DNA from: Leifsonia virtsii
GTDB taxonomy: Bacteria > Actinomycetota > Actinomycetes > Actinomycetales > Microbacteriaceae
Assembly: GCF_030433675.1 (NCBI RefSeq)
Contig: NZ_JAROCB010000003.1
Location: 1-64,000 of the forward strand
Reading direction: 5' to 3'
Length of the DNA stretch: 64,000 nucleotides
The notes under the pieces were generated by a model. That model saw only the letters and a program-made list of their open reading frames with translations. It made no database searches and was not told the origin of the DNA. Position numbers and translations under genes: made by a program. Of the stretch, positions 1 through 9,003 are shown piece by piece. Numbering within the stretch: the stretch's first letter is position 1; every line of letters begins with the position of its first letter.

Positions 1-170
1 TCACCACAGGCCCCACACCGCGATCGGCAAACTCCCGCCCATCAGCCGAATCTCAAACAACCTGCCTGGGCACTACAACTAATTGCGCGGATGTGTCCAG
101 GTGAGTGTCACCCATTTTGGCGGCTTCGGGTACGTCGCCCTCGTCGGTAGCCTCGCTAGGGAGGTGACGC

Positions 171-1376
171 ATGGGCAAAGGGTTCGCAGTCGTCGATTTG
201 GAGACGACGGGCCTGTTTCCCACGAAGCATGACCGCATCGTGGAAATCGGGATAGTACTGGTGTCGCCGGACGGCGAGATCGAGGCCCGACACGAGACTC
301 TTGTTAATCCGAATCGCGACATGGGCCCGCAACACATCCACGGCATCACAGCTGCAGCAGCGGCACGGGCGCCGCTATTCGAACAAATCGCTGCCAACGT
401 CGCTCACCTCCTAGATGACCGCGTCCCGGTCGCGCACAACGCATCGTTCGATTCCAGGTTCCTCGGCTTCCAGATGGCACAGGTCGGCAAGCGAGTGGCC
501 GAGCCCGAGCGATGGCTGTGTACCATGCGGATGAGTGAGGGCGTCTCTGGCTACCGCCGGTTGGCTGAATGCTGCTCGGCGGTCGGAGTGGAACTGGCTA
601 ACGCCCACAGCGCTGCTGGGGACGCGCTCGCCACGGCACAGCTCCTGAGCCTGTATATGCGGACCGTGTCGGATCGGCCTTACTGGGACTCGTGGCTTGC
701 TTCGGCTGGCCGCTTCGGCCCATTCACAGTCGACCCGAGCGTTCGATGGACCGCTCGCACTGACGTTTTCGAACAGGAACACTCCTTCGTCAAGCGACTC
801 GTGGGCTCGCTGACGGTCACTCGCCTCGGAGCGCAACTCAACGTCGACTACCTCGCCCTCCTCGACCGGGTACTCCTAGATCGCGTCGTCTCGGTGTCAG
901 AAGCCTCGGCGCTCGAAGCGCTCGCCCGGGGGATCGGTCTTACCCCTGATGATGTCCGACTTGCACACCGCGCATACTTTGATGGGCTCGTCGCGACGGC
1001 ATGGGAGGACCACATCCTCACCCAAGCCGAATCGGCAGAGATCCGAAGCATCGGCGAGATCCTCTCCATCAACGAAGACGTCGTCGCCACCTCGCTGGCC
1101 GCGGCTCCGGCAACACCCGCGCCGCTGATGACAAGCGGCTTCCGCCTCCAGCCAGGCGACATCGTCGTCCTCACCGGAGAGATGGCAAAGCCACGAGAGG
1201 CCTGGGCCGAGGTCCTCACCCGTCTCGGGCTCATCGTGAAGAGCAACGTGGTCAAGAAGACGAAGCTCCTCGTCGCCGCAGACCCCGACTCCCTCTCGGG
1301 AAAAGCCAAAACCGCCCGCGAATACGGCGTCACCATCGTCAATGAAGCTGGCCTCGAGAAACTCCTCGATGCCTAG
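171..1376 (+). CDS. DnaQ-like 3'-5' exonuclease with C-terminal BRCT domain
   Basis: The protein has 401 residues. Residues 5-165 hold the DEDDh exonuclease motifs: Exo I DLETTG (D9, E11), Exo II HNASFD (D94) and Exo III HSAAGD (H146, D151). The last ~75 residues (about 325-401) look like a BRCT domain, with VVLTGEM near its start and a KTKLLVAAD strand. Such proteins resemble the epsilon proofreading subunit of DNA polymerase III but lack the polymerase, and BRCT suggests recruitment to nicked or damaged DNA. The start is supported by a GGAGGTGA ribosome-binding site. It sits on the mobile element near the relaxase, so a role in processing transferred DNA is possible but inferred. Confidence 0.85.
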   Translation: MGKGFAVVDLETTGLFPTKHDRIVEIGIVLVSPDGEIEARHETLVNPNRDMGPQHIHGITAAAAARAPLFEQIAANVAHLLDDRVPVAHNASFDSRFLGFQMAQVGKRVAEPERWLCTMRMSEGVSGYRRLAECCSAVGVELANAHSAAGDALATAQLLSLYMRTVSDRPYWDSWLASAGRFGPFTVDPSVRWTARTDVFEQEHSFVKRLVGSLTVTRLGAQLNVDYLALLDRVLLDRVVSVSEASALEALARGIGLTPDDVRLAHRAYFDGLVATAWEDHILTQAESAEIRSIGEILSINEDVVATSLAAAPATPAPLMTSGFRLQPGDIVVLTGEMAKPREAWAEVLTRLGLIVKSNVVKKTKLLVAADPDSLSGKAKTAREYGVTIVNEAGLEKLLDA

Positions 1377-1399
1377 CAACCGCCTAGGGTAGCGGACAC

Positions 1400-1846
1400 A
1401 TGGCCAGACTACCGAGCGATGTAAAACGCCACGTCCACCGTGACACCAATGTCACGCTCACGCGACTCCGAGATCTGAGGCGCGAACCTCTTAGCGTCCG
1501 GCTCCAGGTCGAAGCCGAGCTGCGACGCCGCGCATCGGACGATTCACCGAACCTCGAGCTCACCATCGCCGGACTTGCGGTTGCCTTCATTGCGCTTCTG
1601 GTAGCGCCGACAAGTCCCGCGCACCTTCAGCACGTTTCCTGGCCGAGCAACATCATCGCCGGAATCATCATCGGGATCGGTGCCGCGATCATTGTTTCGC
1701 CGTTTGCGATCAGAGCGCTGGCGGCGCAGGAACGACGCGTGCGAGCTACCGTGTGGCTGGCGGCGTACGCGGAGGAGCCCGGAGCGACAACGCACCTTGC
1801 TCGCCGTGGACGTGTACTCCGGCGCAATCAACACGGGGCGCGGTAG
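1400..1846 (+). CDS. Small membrane protein of unknown function
   Basis: I do not recognise this 148-residue protein. It has a basic N-terminus (residues 1-50) rich in Arg, then two hydrophobic segments at about 55-70 and 83-105 separated by a short Pro/His-containing loop, and a basic C-terminal tail, suggesting a two-pass membrane protein with both ends in the cytoplasm. It starts 23 bp after the exonuclease gene on the same strand. The ribosome-binding site is weak (AGGGTAGCGG). No catalytic motif is visible. Confidence 0.5.
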   Translation: MARLPSDVKRHVHRDTNVTLTRLRDLRREPLSVRLQVEAELRRRASDDSPNLELTIAGLAVAFIALLVAPTSPAHLQHVSWPSNIIAGIIIGIGAAIIVSPFAIRALAAQERRVRATVWLAAYAEEPGATTHLARRGRVLRRNQHGAR

Positions 1847-2094
1847 ACCTGGAACCACGCTATGCGCTCGGTAGTCGTGGTCGCCGCAGCCGACGCTGTT
1901 CCGCTCAGGCTTGAGGGCCTTTCCGCCGCCCGATCGTAGCTCCCTCCCGGTGCTCCGTGCCGGGCTTTCGCGGCGTATCCTCCTCCGCTGCGCTCCCCCC
2001 GGTACTCCACGGTCCCGGCACTGCGCACCTCCCGCTCGCTCTCGATCACCCGCCGGAAAGGCGCTCAAAACGATCGACCTTGGGAGTGAGTGAG

Positions 2095-2367
2095 ATGCGG
2101 GTATTCAGCATCGACACCAGCAACATGGCCCCAGAGCTGCAAGGCGGACTCCTCGGTGTGGAAGGGTCCTCCAACCCGACTCCCGCAGAGAAGAAGGAAT
2201 GCGTAGAGACCGTCAGTCAGTACGTGACGGATGGGTGGGCGATCGCCGCCGACCCGCACACTCCGATCGGATGGCTCGCGGCGGTCACCGCGGAGACAGC
2301 ATGCGTACCCTTCGTCAACCTGGCCCGGCTCGCCGCATATCCGCGGCCCCAAAGGGAATCGGCTTAG
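2095..2367 (+). CDS. Hypothetical 90-residue protein upstream of relaxase
   Basis: A 90-residue reading frame starts at an ATG preceded by GGGAGTGAGTGAG. A longer frame runs upstream to 1957 but that part is a pyrimidine-rich, low-complexity stretch and is probably not coding. The product begins MRVFSIDTSNMAPELQGG and has no motif I recognise. Position in front of the relaxase suggests an element-specific gene. The call rests mainly on the start context and could be wrong. Confidence 0.35.
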   Translation: MRVFSIDTSNMAPELQGGLLGVEGSSNPTPAEKKECVETVSQYVTDGWAIAADPHTPIGWLAAVTAETACVPFVNLARLAAYPRPQRESA

Positions 2368-2708
2368 CCCTCGGCATCATCCGGCAGAGGTCTCTGCTTG
2401 GGGCCGGACCCAACGACTTTCGGCTTTGCGCGTCAAAACCGGCTTGGAAACACAACGTGTAGGTATGAGGGCATTCAATTCGGACGCAGCACCGCAGGGC
2501 AACTCGCCTGCCCGGTCGTTGGCGTGCCGGACGCGGCCGGTCGTCGCCGTTCCCGGAGGGAGCGGACTCGGGGAAAAGCAGCAGCGCGCGCCAAATGCGC
2601 GCCAAAACGCCCGGCGAACCGGAAGTAGTAAGTAGAGGGACTTTTCGAACAGAGGACAAGACCGTCCAATTTCGGAAGCTCAGACCAGGTGCGAGGGGGT
2701 GAGCGCAG
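2368..2708. other. Intergenic stretch before relaxase, candidate oriT
   Basis: No gene is visible in these 341 bases. They hold two sets of short direct repeats (2586-2606 and 2686-2716) and a small GGAC/GTCC inverted repeat near 2654-2667. The origin of transfer of MobF systems usually lies next to the relaxase gene, so this is the best place in the window for it; no nic site can be recognised by eye. Confidence 0.3.
2586..2606. repeat. Two GCGCGCCAAA direct repeats, 11-bp period
   Basis: GCGCGCCAAA occurs at 2586-2595 and again at 2597-2606, one helical turn apart, upstream of the relaxase gene. This spacing suits a protein binding one face of DNA, as at transfer or replication origins. 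Confidence 0.5.
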
Positions 2709-2716
2709 GTGCGAGG
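2686..2716. repeat. Two CAGGTGCGAGG repeats across the relaxase start
   Basis: CAGGTGCGAGG is found at 2686-2696 and 2706-2716, a 20-bp period (two helical turns). The second copy contains the GTG start codon of the relaxase, so binding here could repress relaxase expression. Confidence 0.45.
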
Positions 2717-5438
2717 CGGAGTAGCCAGATGGAAGCGGGGACAGCAGTCCCACGGCGTCAAGCAAGCGGTCAACTACGCCTTCAGTGGCGTCTGTGACGC
2801 CACCCTGACCGCCAAAACCGCCGACGGTGTCATCGCCGCCGCCGGATACGCCGACGCCGTCATGACCCGATACATCGTAGGGAACGGTGCCATCCGCGAC
2901 GACCTCCTCACCCGGGACCATCTCAAGAACTGGGTCGACGGACTCGACCCCCTCACCGGGGAGCGGCGGGGCCGTGACCTCGAGTCGCCTGTCGCGGACC
3001 TGATTCTGGATGCGACGATCAACGCTCCGAAGTCGTTCTCGATCGCCGCCATGCTCGACCCTGACCTCGCCGCCGCGTATGAGGACCTCCAAGACCGACT
3101 CCGCGACCGAATTGTGAAGCTGTGGCAGTCCGAGCTCAACGCTCGCCGCGGCAAAGGCGGCGCCATCCGCGAGAACCTGGCCCGGATCGAAGTCGTCGAA
3201 CTCCGCCACGAACGCTCCCGCTCCCTGGACCCGCACAAGCACCGCCACCTCTGGCTCAACGTCAAAGTCCAAGGCGTCGACGGCAAATGGTCCAACATCG
3301 ACACCCGCGTTGCGCTGCGGTTCCAGAACGTGATCAACGCCGAAGGCGACCTCGCCTCCCGCACCGACCCGGCATGGATCCGTGCTCTCGCCGCGAAGGG
3401 GTTCACTCTCAGCGAGGACGGGGAGATCGCCCAGCTGCAGCATCTTGTGCGGCCGCTGTCGAAGCGTTCCGCGCAGATCGAAGCCAACAAGATCACTCGC
3501 ATCGCATGGTGGAAGCAGCAGCACCCCGGCCAGGAGCCGTCCCACGACGTGCTGAACCAGATCGATCGGTGGGCGTGGGCCGCGGGCCGACCGAACAAGC
3601 CCAGCGGCCTGAACGAGGACAACTGGACCGCACTCATCCGCAACGAACTCCTGACAGCGGATCCCGCGCTCCGCCAGGAGCGCTTCCCAATCGAGGTAAC
3701 GTCAGCGTCGATCGCGGATCTCGATCTCGAATTGCTCGCCGCAAAGGCCATCGTCGACGCTGACGCTCGATCGACCGGGACCGGCGGACGGTTCAGCGTG
3801 ATGGACCTGCGGGCAGGGGCGATCCGCGCCATCGCCTCCACCGGCGTCATCGCCAAGCGCGCAGACCTAGCGACGATAGCCGATCAGGTCGTCGCCGCTA
3901 GTCGAACGCTCACTGTCACGCTTCTCGATAACCCCGATGTCCCGGCGCACATCAAGTCCCGGATGGCCACTTCTACCGCAGCGTTGAAGGCCACGATTGC
4001 CAACCGCATCGAAGCGCTGTCGGCTCCCGGCGCAGCGGCCCCGGTCGGGGAAATCGCGGCGATCGCCCATGCCCTCGACCCGGAACGCGTCCTGGACATC
4101 GACCAGACCGACGGCGCATCCGCCATCGCCGGGACCGCGTCCGTCGTCGCCATCACGGGCGCCGCCGGCACTGGCAAAACCACCATGCTGAAGGTCGCTG
4201 GCACGGCGCTGCGCCGCCAGGGTCGAAACATGATCATCGTCGCGCCTACCAGGAAGGCTGCCACCGTCGCCGGTCGCGAAACTGACAGCGTCGCGTCCTC
4301 CCTCCACCAGCTCCTTCACGACTACGGCTGGCGGTGGCGAACCGGCATTGCCGGCAACACCGAATGGACCCGGCTCCAGCACGGCGAGACCGACCTCGCC
4401 ACGGGGCGGCGATACCAGGGTCCCCGCACCCGGATCCGCCCCGGTGACCGGATCGTCGTCGACGAGGCTGGCATGCTCGATCTCGAGGCCGCCAACGCCC
4501 TCATCGACATCATCCACCGCACTGGCGCCACCGTCGCGGTCGTCGGCGACGACTACCAGGCCCTTCCCGTCGGCCACTCCGGCGCCATGGCTCTCTTCCG
4601 CCGGTCTGCGTTCGAAAAGATCGAGCTCACCCAAATCCACCGCTTCCGTGACCCCAGTTGGGCAGATCTGTCCGCCCGGTTGCGTTTCGCAGACGGCGCA
4701 GCTGAATCTCAGCACATCGCCGGCGAGCTGATCCGAGCCGGGAACGTCCGAACAGTCGGCAGCCAGGCTGAAGCTCACCAGATGATGGTCGATGAATGGT
4801 TCTGCGCGTCACGCCGTGGCGAATCGATAGCGCTTGTAACCGCAACGCACTCGGAGGCGCAGACCATAGGCGAAGCGATCCAGGCTCGAAGGATCCAAAA
4901 CGGCCAGGTGGACGTTCGGCAGTCCGCGATCGGCCAATCCGGACAAACGATTTTTGTCGGTGACGTGGTCCAGACACGACGCAACGATCACGAATCCGGG
5001 GTGGAAAACCGACAAGGGTGGTTTGTCCACAACATCACTGAGACTCACCTGACCCTGGTCTCCACCACAGACTCGTCGAACCTAAGAAGGGTCACGACAG
5101 ACTATGCAAGCTCACATCTGCATCTTGGCTATGCCTCCACCGTCTACGGCGTCCAGGGAGAAACCACCGAACGATCCATAGTTGGGCCGGGCGTTGATGC
5201 GGCTGGCCTGTACGTCGGCCTCACCCGCGGTAGAACAAGGAACGAGGTCGTAGTGGTAGCGGGCACAACCCAAGGCGCCGCCTCCGAACTCGCTGCCACA
5301 ATGCAGCGACAGCCGACCGAAGAAACGCTTCAGAAGTCCCGTACGGCAGCGCGTCAGGAATGGTTGCGCGCAGCGCGGACGGACCCTATGCAGACGGTCG
5401 TAACTAGTCTGGAGATTGCGTCGCCGCTGACGCGCTGA
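2709..5438 (+). CDS. MobF-family relaxase/helicase (TraA/TrwC-like)
   Basis: The 909-residue protein nicks and unwinds DNA for conjugative transfer. The N-terminal TrwC-type relaxase domain contains the metal-binding histidine cluster DPHKHRHLW at about 175-183. The C-terminal helicase has Walker A GAAGTGKTT at about 484-492, Walker B VVDEAGM at about 583-589 and VVGDDYQALP shortly after. The usual N-terminal tyrosines are not in a standard position, although Y residues occur near 22 and 53. It is shorter than the ~1,000-1,700 residues of plasmid TraI/TraA proteins. The GTG start has GAGGGGGTGAG upstream. No coupling protein gene is adjacent. Confidence 0.85.
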   Translation: MRGGVARWKRGQQSHGVKQAVNYAFSGVCDATLTAKTADGVIAAAGYADAVMTRYIVGNGAIRDDLLTRDHLKNWVDGLDPLTGERRGRDLESPVADLILDATINAPKSFSIAAMLDPDLAAAYEDLQDRLRDRIVKLWQSELNARRGKGGAIRENLARIEVVELRHERSRSLDPHKHRHLWLNVKVQGVDGKWSNIDTRVALRFQNVINAEGDLASRTDPAWIRALAAKGFTLSEDGEIAQLQHLVRPLSKRSAQIEANKITRIAWWKQQHPGQEPSHDVLNQIDRWAWAAGRPNKPSGLNEDNWTALIRNELLTADPALRQERFPIEVTSASIADLDLELLAAKAIVDADARSTGTGGRFSVMDLRAGAIRAIASTGVIAKRADLATIADQVVAASRTLTVTLLDNPDVPAHIKSRMATSTAALKATIANRIEALSAPGAAAPVGEIAAIAHALDPERVLDIDQTDGASAIAGTASVVAITGAAGTGKTTMLKVAGTALRRQGRNMIIVAPTRKAATVAGRETDSVASSLHQLLHDYGWRWRTGIAGNTEWTRLQHGETDLATGRRYQGPRTRIRPGDRIVVDEAGMLDLEAANALIDIIHRTGATVAVVGDDYQALPVGHSGAMALFRRSAFEKIELTQIHRFRDPSWADLSARLRFADGAAESQHIAGELIRAGNVRTVGSQAEAHQMMVDEWFCASRRGESIALVTATHSEAQTIGEAIQARRIQNGQVDVRQSAIGQSGQTIFVGDVVQTRRNDHESGVENRQGWFVHNITETHLTLVSTTDSSNLRRVTTDYASSHLHLGYASTVYGVQGETTERSIVGPGVDAAGLYVGLTRGRTRNEVVVVAGTTQGAASELAATMQRQPTEETLQKSRTAARQEWLRAARTDPMQTVVTSLEIASPLTR

Positions 5439-5454
5439 GCATCGACAGTTTCGA

Positions 5455-5856
5455 TCAGCCGTGAGCAAGCCCTGACTGCACTGCTGCACGCCCTAGCCTG
5501 CTACGACCTGCAAGTGAACCGTCCCGCGCGTGATAGTTGAGCAGAGCCACGCCGAGTGCATCCGCCCGTTGCTGTGCTGTTGGTCGGACACCGCCTTGGA
5601 TGAATATCAACGGGCGGCGTCCATCGAACGCCGCAAGCGTCGCTGCGGCTTCGATCGGGCCAACGTCGAGATTGCCCCGACCGTTATCCACCCAAGCCAA
5701 GTAGCGTGAGCTGAACAAGTCGCAGAGATCCTTCGCCTGCCCTGACGACGCGACGGTGTCCATCGCCCCGAGGTAAACCATCCACTCGCGACACAATTCG
5801 ATTGCTTCCTCCGCGGAAACCCCGAAGGGCCTCGGCGCGGGTTCTACAGCGTCCAC
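5455..5856 (-). CDS. Mrr/restriction-endonuclease-like small protein, active site degenerate
   Basis: The 133-residue protein has an all-over pattern like the Mrr/type IV restriction fold: AKDLCDLFSSRYLAWVDN, then PLIFIQGGVRP, then a helix ADALGVALLNYHARDGSLAG. The usual E-x-K on the central strand is not seen (FIQGG instead), so if it belongs to this fold it is probably inactive. It is convergent with the relaxase gene (17-bp gap). Similar proteins occur on actinobacterial mobile elements and phages, from memory. The family call is tentative. Confidence 0.45.
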   Translation of the reverse strand: MDAVEPAPRPFGVSAEEAIELCREWMVYLGAMDTVASSGQAKDLCDLFSSRYLAWVDNGRGNLDVGPIEAAATLAAFDGRRPLIFIQGGVRPTAQQRADALGVALLNYHARDGSLAGRSRLGRAAVQSGLAHG

Positions 5857-6058
5857 GAACTCTAGTCTCCACTAGGCGACCGATGACAGCGAGGGTGCGC
5901 CGAGCGAGCACGCGCTACGCACCCGCGCTCCCCTGCGCGCCATCCCGGTCGGGAATAGGCCGCGGGGCGGGCGCGACTCGGCCAGGGAACCGAGCGACCA
6001 ATCCTTCATTCAGTTCACGCCACTAGGTAGCCGCGAATCTCCGTGTGTCAGTCAGCGG

Positions 6059-7531
6059 CTAACTCGCGGCGGCGTCTTCGGGTCCTGGCGTTTCGTTTGC
6101 CCCGGCGATTAGTTGTTGGGCGGTGAGATGGTCGGGGATACGTGCCGCGGCCTGCACTCGCATCACGACAGCCGAGGGGTGGCGGAATTCTCGGACTGCA
6201 GCTACCATCTCGTCCCACGGTCCACCCATGTGGTATTCACCCCGTGCGTTTTCCCACGACAAGGGCACCACCACCTCGAAGCTTCTATAGTCCTTCCCAC
6301 CCTCAGCGGGCCTCACCTCCACTCCCGCGTCCTTCAGGAGCTTCTCCATGCGCCCGGAATTGAACACGGCCATGATCACTAACCGATGACGGATTAGGTC
6401 GCGAATTGCGTTGCGCGGGACCTTCCAGAGAAAAAAGGGCAGCGTCAGTGTCGCTGGAGTGTTGTCGTCCAACGCCGGAAGCTGATTGATCGTGAGGCTG
6501 TTTCGAGGCCCTAACTCTTCGTGCATCACGGTGCGACGGATGTCCTCAGCGAGGCCCCCCGACTGCATATCTTCGCCAGTGACCCCATTGCGGTTATAAA
6601 AGAGCGCATAGCCTACGAACCCGTCGAGCGAGAAGTACGCGTATCCGTTGCGTCGCGCAGCACGAATGGCCGCACGAAGTTTCCCCCACTCCGGTTCTGG
6701 CTCTCGCTCGAGCTTTAGCGTGAAGATCCGTTCGGTTCCGATTTCAGTGAGCTCGTGGAAGGGGGCGTTCTTACGGTCGCGGGCGACGTCCATCCTGGCC
6801 ATCTGACGATCGATGCGACGATCGGGTCGCCGAGCAGCCGGTTCGGCCAGCGCGGATTCGCCAGGCGTAGTTGCAATTTGGCCCGCAATGTCTGGAAACG
6901 GTTCATTGCTCACTGCCATCACGTGCAGCTCAACGTCCTGCTTCCCACTCGCATCGACCTCGCCCTCCCCCACTCGCGAGACCTTGAGTTCAAACGTTCG
7001 GTACTCGGCCAGGGGCTCCCGTCCACCCGTCGGGCGCATGAATGTGAGGTCTCCGACTCGCAGGATGTCGGTAATGTCGTGGACGATGGGCAGCCCCCAT
7101 TCGGCTCTCGTGTTCGCGCGCGCGAAAGCTAGGGTTCCGTGATGGCTGTCGGTCATTGCCGAGGGAATCGGAACCGGCGATTTCTGGTAGAGCGAGTGAA
7201 TGACTTGTCGATCGAACAATAACGTCACCCACGCGAGGGAATCACCGAGAGTTCTGCTGAGGAGTCGAACGTTACGAAGTTGCTCTACAAACAGATGAGT
7301 GTTGGCGTCTCGGGGTCGACGTTGTTTGGCTGCAGCAATGTCCTTCTGAATCTCTATCTGCAGCCTGAGTATCGACTCTTGTAGGTCAAGAAGTGCAGGG
7401 ATGCCGTTGCTAACGAATTCGTCCTGTCTCACGTTAGGAGCAAGAATTTCGAGACGTCGGAGGTAGCTGCGTACCCTTCGGTCGTCGCGTGTGGACAGGC
7501 TCGGTTGAGCGCCGGTCGAGTCCTGTCCCAT
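6059..7531 (-). CDS. Uncharacterised protein with PD-(D/E)XK-like nuclease core
   Basis: I do not recognise the family of this 490-residue protein. Residues 145-190 contain GLPIVHD, RVGD161 and the strand YRTFE181LK183VS, which fits the D...E-x-K arrangement of PD-(D/E)XK nucleases. Residues 45-100 are helical with a coiled-coil look, and the C-terminal half (about 300-450) alternates strands and helices without a motif I can name. The gene stands alone on the mobile element, antisense to its neighbours. A defence or DNA-processing role would fit but is inferred from one motif and location only. Start is ATG 7531 with no strong ribosome-binding site. Confidence 0.55.
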   Translation of the reverse strand: MGQDSTGAQPSLSTRDDRRVRSYLRRLEILAPNVRQDEFVSNGIPALLDLQESILRLQIEIQKDIAAAKQRRPRDANTHLFVEQLRNVRLLSRTLGDSLAWVTLLFDRQVIHSLYQKSPVPIPSAMTDSHHGTLAFARANTRAEWGLPIVHDITDILRVGDLTFMRPTGGREPLAEYRTFELKVSRVGEGEVDASGKQDVELHVMAVSNEPFPDIAGQIATTPGESALAEPAARRPDRRIDRQMARMDVARDRKNAPFHELTEIGTERIFTLKLEREPEPEWGKLRAAIRAARRNGYAYFSLDGFVGYALFYNRNGVTGEDMQSGGLAEDIRRTVMHEELGPRNSLTINQLPALDDNTPATLTLPFFLWKVPRNAIRDLIRHRLVIMAVFNSGRMEKLLKDAGVEVRPAEGGKDYRSFEVVVPLSWENARGEYHMGGPWDEMVAAVREFRHPSAVVMRVQAAARIPDHLTAQQLIAGANETPGPEDAAAS

Positions 7532-7965
7532 GACGACAGGCTAGTGCTGACGTCCGACACCAACACCCGCCGCAGCGGCCAGACGGTGGGCCCACCTTGT
7601 TTAGGCGCGCAGGCGGTGACAACGAATCGATCCGCAATCGCCGCGGGACGACCAGCCGTCACCGGCTGGATCGGGAATGCGCGCATCGTATGCGGCGGAT
7701 CGATGTCGCCGTCACTCAACAGATGCCTAGCGGCCCTATTTCTGGCCGTTTGTTCGATCACAATTTTCAAAGCGGTGAGTAAACGGTGAGTTTGGCCAAA
7801 AACCATTGAGCGGGTAGTCTGGGCCGCAGCCTTACTTCCCAGTGTTTTACTGGGATTCCGGGCCGTGCGAGTGTAGTTCAATGGTCATGCGGAGCGAGGG
7901 CGCACCCACATAGCCCGAGTTACTGCGGGTGCCATGCCCACGCGGTGCGCCTACGCTATGTAGCG
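7532..7965. other. Intergenic stretch between divergent genes
   Basis: No gene is supported in these 434 bases. They separate the divergently read 490-residue gene and the HD-domain gene and should hold both promoters. Visible structures are a perfect short hairpin at 7837-7855 and a tRNA-D-arm-like string at 7867-7885. Confidence 0.4.
7837..7855. promoter_or_regulatory. Perfect 7-bp inverted repeat (TCCCAGT/ACTGGGA)
   Basis: TCCCAGT, a 5-base GTTTT loop, then ACTGGGA. There is no trailing T run, so it may be an operator or mRNA hairpin rather than a terminator. It lies 110 bp upstream of the HD-domain gene. Confidence 0.35.
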
Positions 7966-8541
7966 ATGAACCAGAACCTGGTCGACCGAGCTCGAACGCT
8001 TGCAAGCGAGCGTCTGGCCGTTGCCATGCCCCAGCGCTGGGCGCATGTCCTTGGCGTCGCGAGAACTGCGTCCGATATCGCCCCAAGGCTTCTCGTAAGA
8101 GACGCCGACGAGATCGTTGCCGCGGCTTGGCTACATGACGTTGGCTACGCACCGAGCATCGCAATGACGGGTTTTCACCCTGTGGACGGGGCGAGGTTCG
8201 CCAAGTCTGCTGGTATGCCCGATCTCGTTGTCTCGCTCATTGCGCACCACTCGGGAGCCAGTGCCGAAGCCATCGAGCGCGGACTTACTGCCCAACTGGC
8301 GGAGTTCGATCGTCCACCCGGTGTTGTTCTTGACGTGGTCACATACGCGGACATGACGACGGCGCCCGACGGGACACCAATCGACGCCGAGAGGCGCGTA
8401 TCGGAGATACTTTCTCGCTATTCGAGCGATGATCCGGTGCATGCAGCGGTCTCGCGATCGTCTGTCGAGTTGCTTTCCTCGGTTGATCGGATCAAGGAGC
8501 AGCTTCGGTTCGCGCACGCTGAGGCTACTCAGCCGAGGTAG
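7966..8541 (+). CDS. HD-domain metal-dependent phosphohydrolase
   Basis: A 191-residue HD-superfamily protein. The motif H...HD...H...D is visible: WAHVLGVAR (first His), AAWLHDVGY (HD), FHPVDGARF and LIAHHSGA. This set coordinates metal in nucleotide or (p)ppGpp-type phosphohydrolases; the substrate is unknown. An upstream in-frame start exists at 7945, but ATG 7966 is preferred because the homology begins close behind it. It is convergent with the Nudix/XRE pair, and the ends of the genes overlap, which suggests the three travel together. Confidence 0.75.
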   Translation: MNQNLVDRARTLASERLAVAMPQRWAHVLGVARTASDIAPRLLVRDADEIVAAAWLHDVGYAPSIAMTGFHPVDGARFAKSAGMPDLVVSLIAHHSGASAEAIERGLTAQLAEFDRPPGVVLDVVTYADMTTAPDGTPIDAERRVSEILSRYSSDDPVHAAVSRSSVELLSSVDRIKEQLRFAHAEATQPR

Positions 8542-8999
8542 GGCACATTACGTCGTTCGAGGTAGTGGTCAATACGTAGCCTCATCGAAGGGTGCATCGG
8601 CAGATTGGCGATCTCCAGGGGTTCGACCCATGCGATTTCCGTCGACTCGGAATCGAAGGCGAGCTCGCCGCCGATCAGCTTGGTCGCGTAGCAGATCGAG
8701 AATTGCTGCCGGACTTCTCCGTCGTCGTACTTCATCACGTGATGGGGGTTCGTGTAGATGCCGACGAGGCCGGTGAGCTCCACTTCGAGGCCAGTCTCTT
8801 CCTTAACTTCGCGCACTGCGCAGTCCTCGATGCTTTCGCCGAGTTCCATGCCGCCGCCGGGCAATGCCCAGAGCTCGTTGTCCTTTCGATGCACGAGAGC
8901 GATGCGTCCTTGGTCGTCAAGTACGACTGCCGTGGTTGAGGGCACGACGCTGTTCGCCTTCGGCGCGTCAGGGTCGTTGTAGTAGTCGATTCGTGCCAC
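8529..8999 (-). CDS. Nudix hydrolase
   Basis: A 156-residue Nudix protein with a full Nudix box: GGGMELGESIEDCAVREVKE followed by ETGLEVEL, giving the metal-binding glutamates (REVKEE). It hydrolyses a nucleoside diphosphate linked to some moiety; the substrate cannot be told. The GTG start at 8999 lies 4 bp behind the stop of the XRE gene and fits coupled translation; a longer frame to 9053 would overlap the upstream gene by 50 bp and is less likely. Its 3' end overlaps the convergent HD gene by 13 bp. Confidence 0.8.
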   Translation of the reverse strand: MARIDYYNDPDAPKANSVVPSTTAVVLDDQGRIALVHRKDNELWALPGGGMELGESIEDCAVREVKEETGLEVELTGLVGIYTNPHHVMKYDDGEVRQQFSICYATKLIGGELAFDSESTEIAWVEPLEIANLPMHPSMRLRIDHYLERRNVPYLG

Positions 9000-9003
9000 T
9001 GCC

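Noticed and set aside
1957-2094. Upstream extension of the 90-residue ORF
   Set aside because: The stretch is pyrimidine-rich low-complexity DNA and the internal ATG at 2095 has the better start context.
7867-7885. tRNA-Gly-like string GCGAGTGTAGTTCAATGGT
   Set aside because: Only the D-arm part matches; no anticodon or T arm follows. It could be a very short att remnant but this is too weak.
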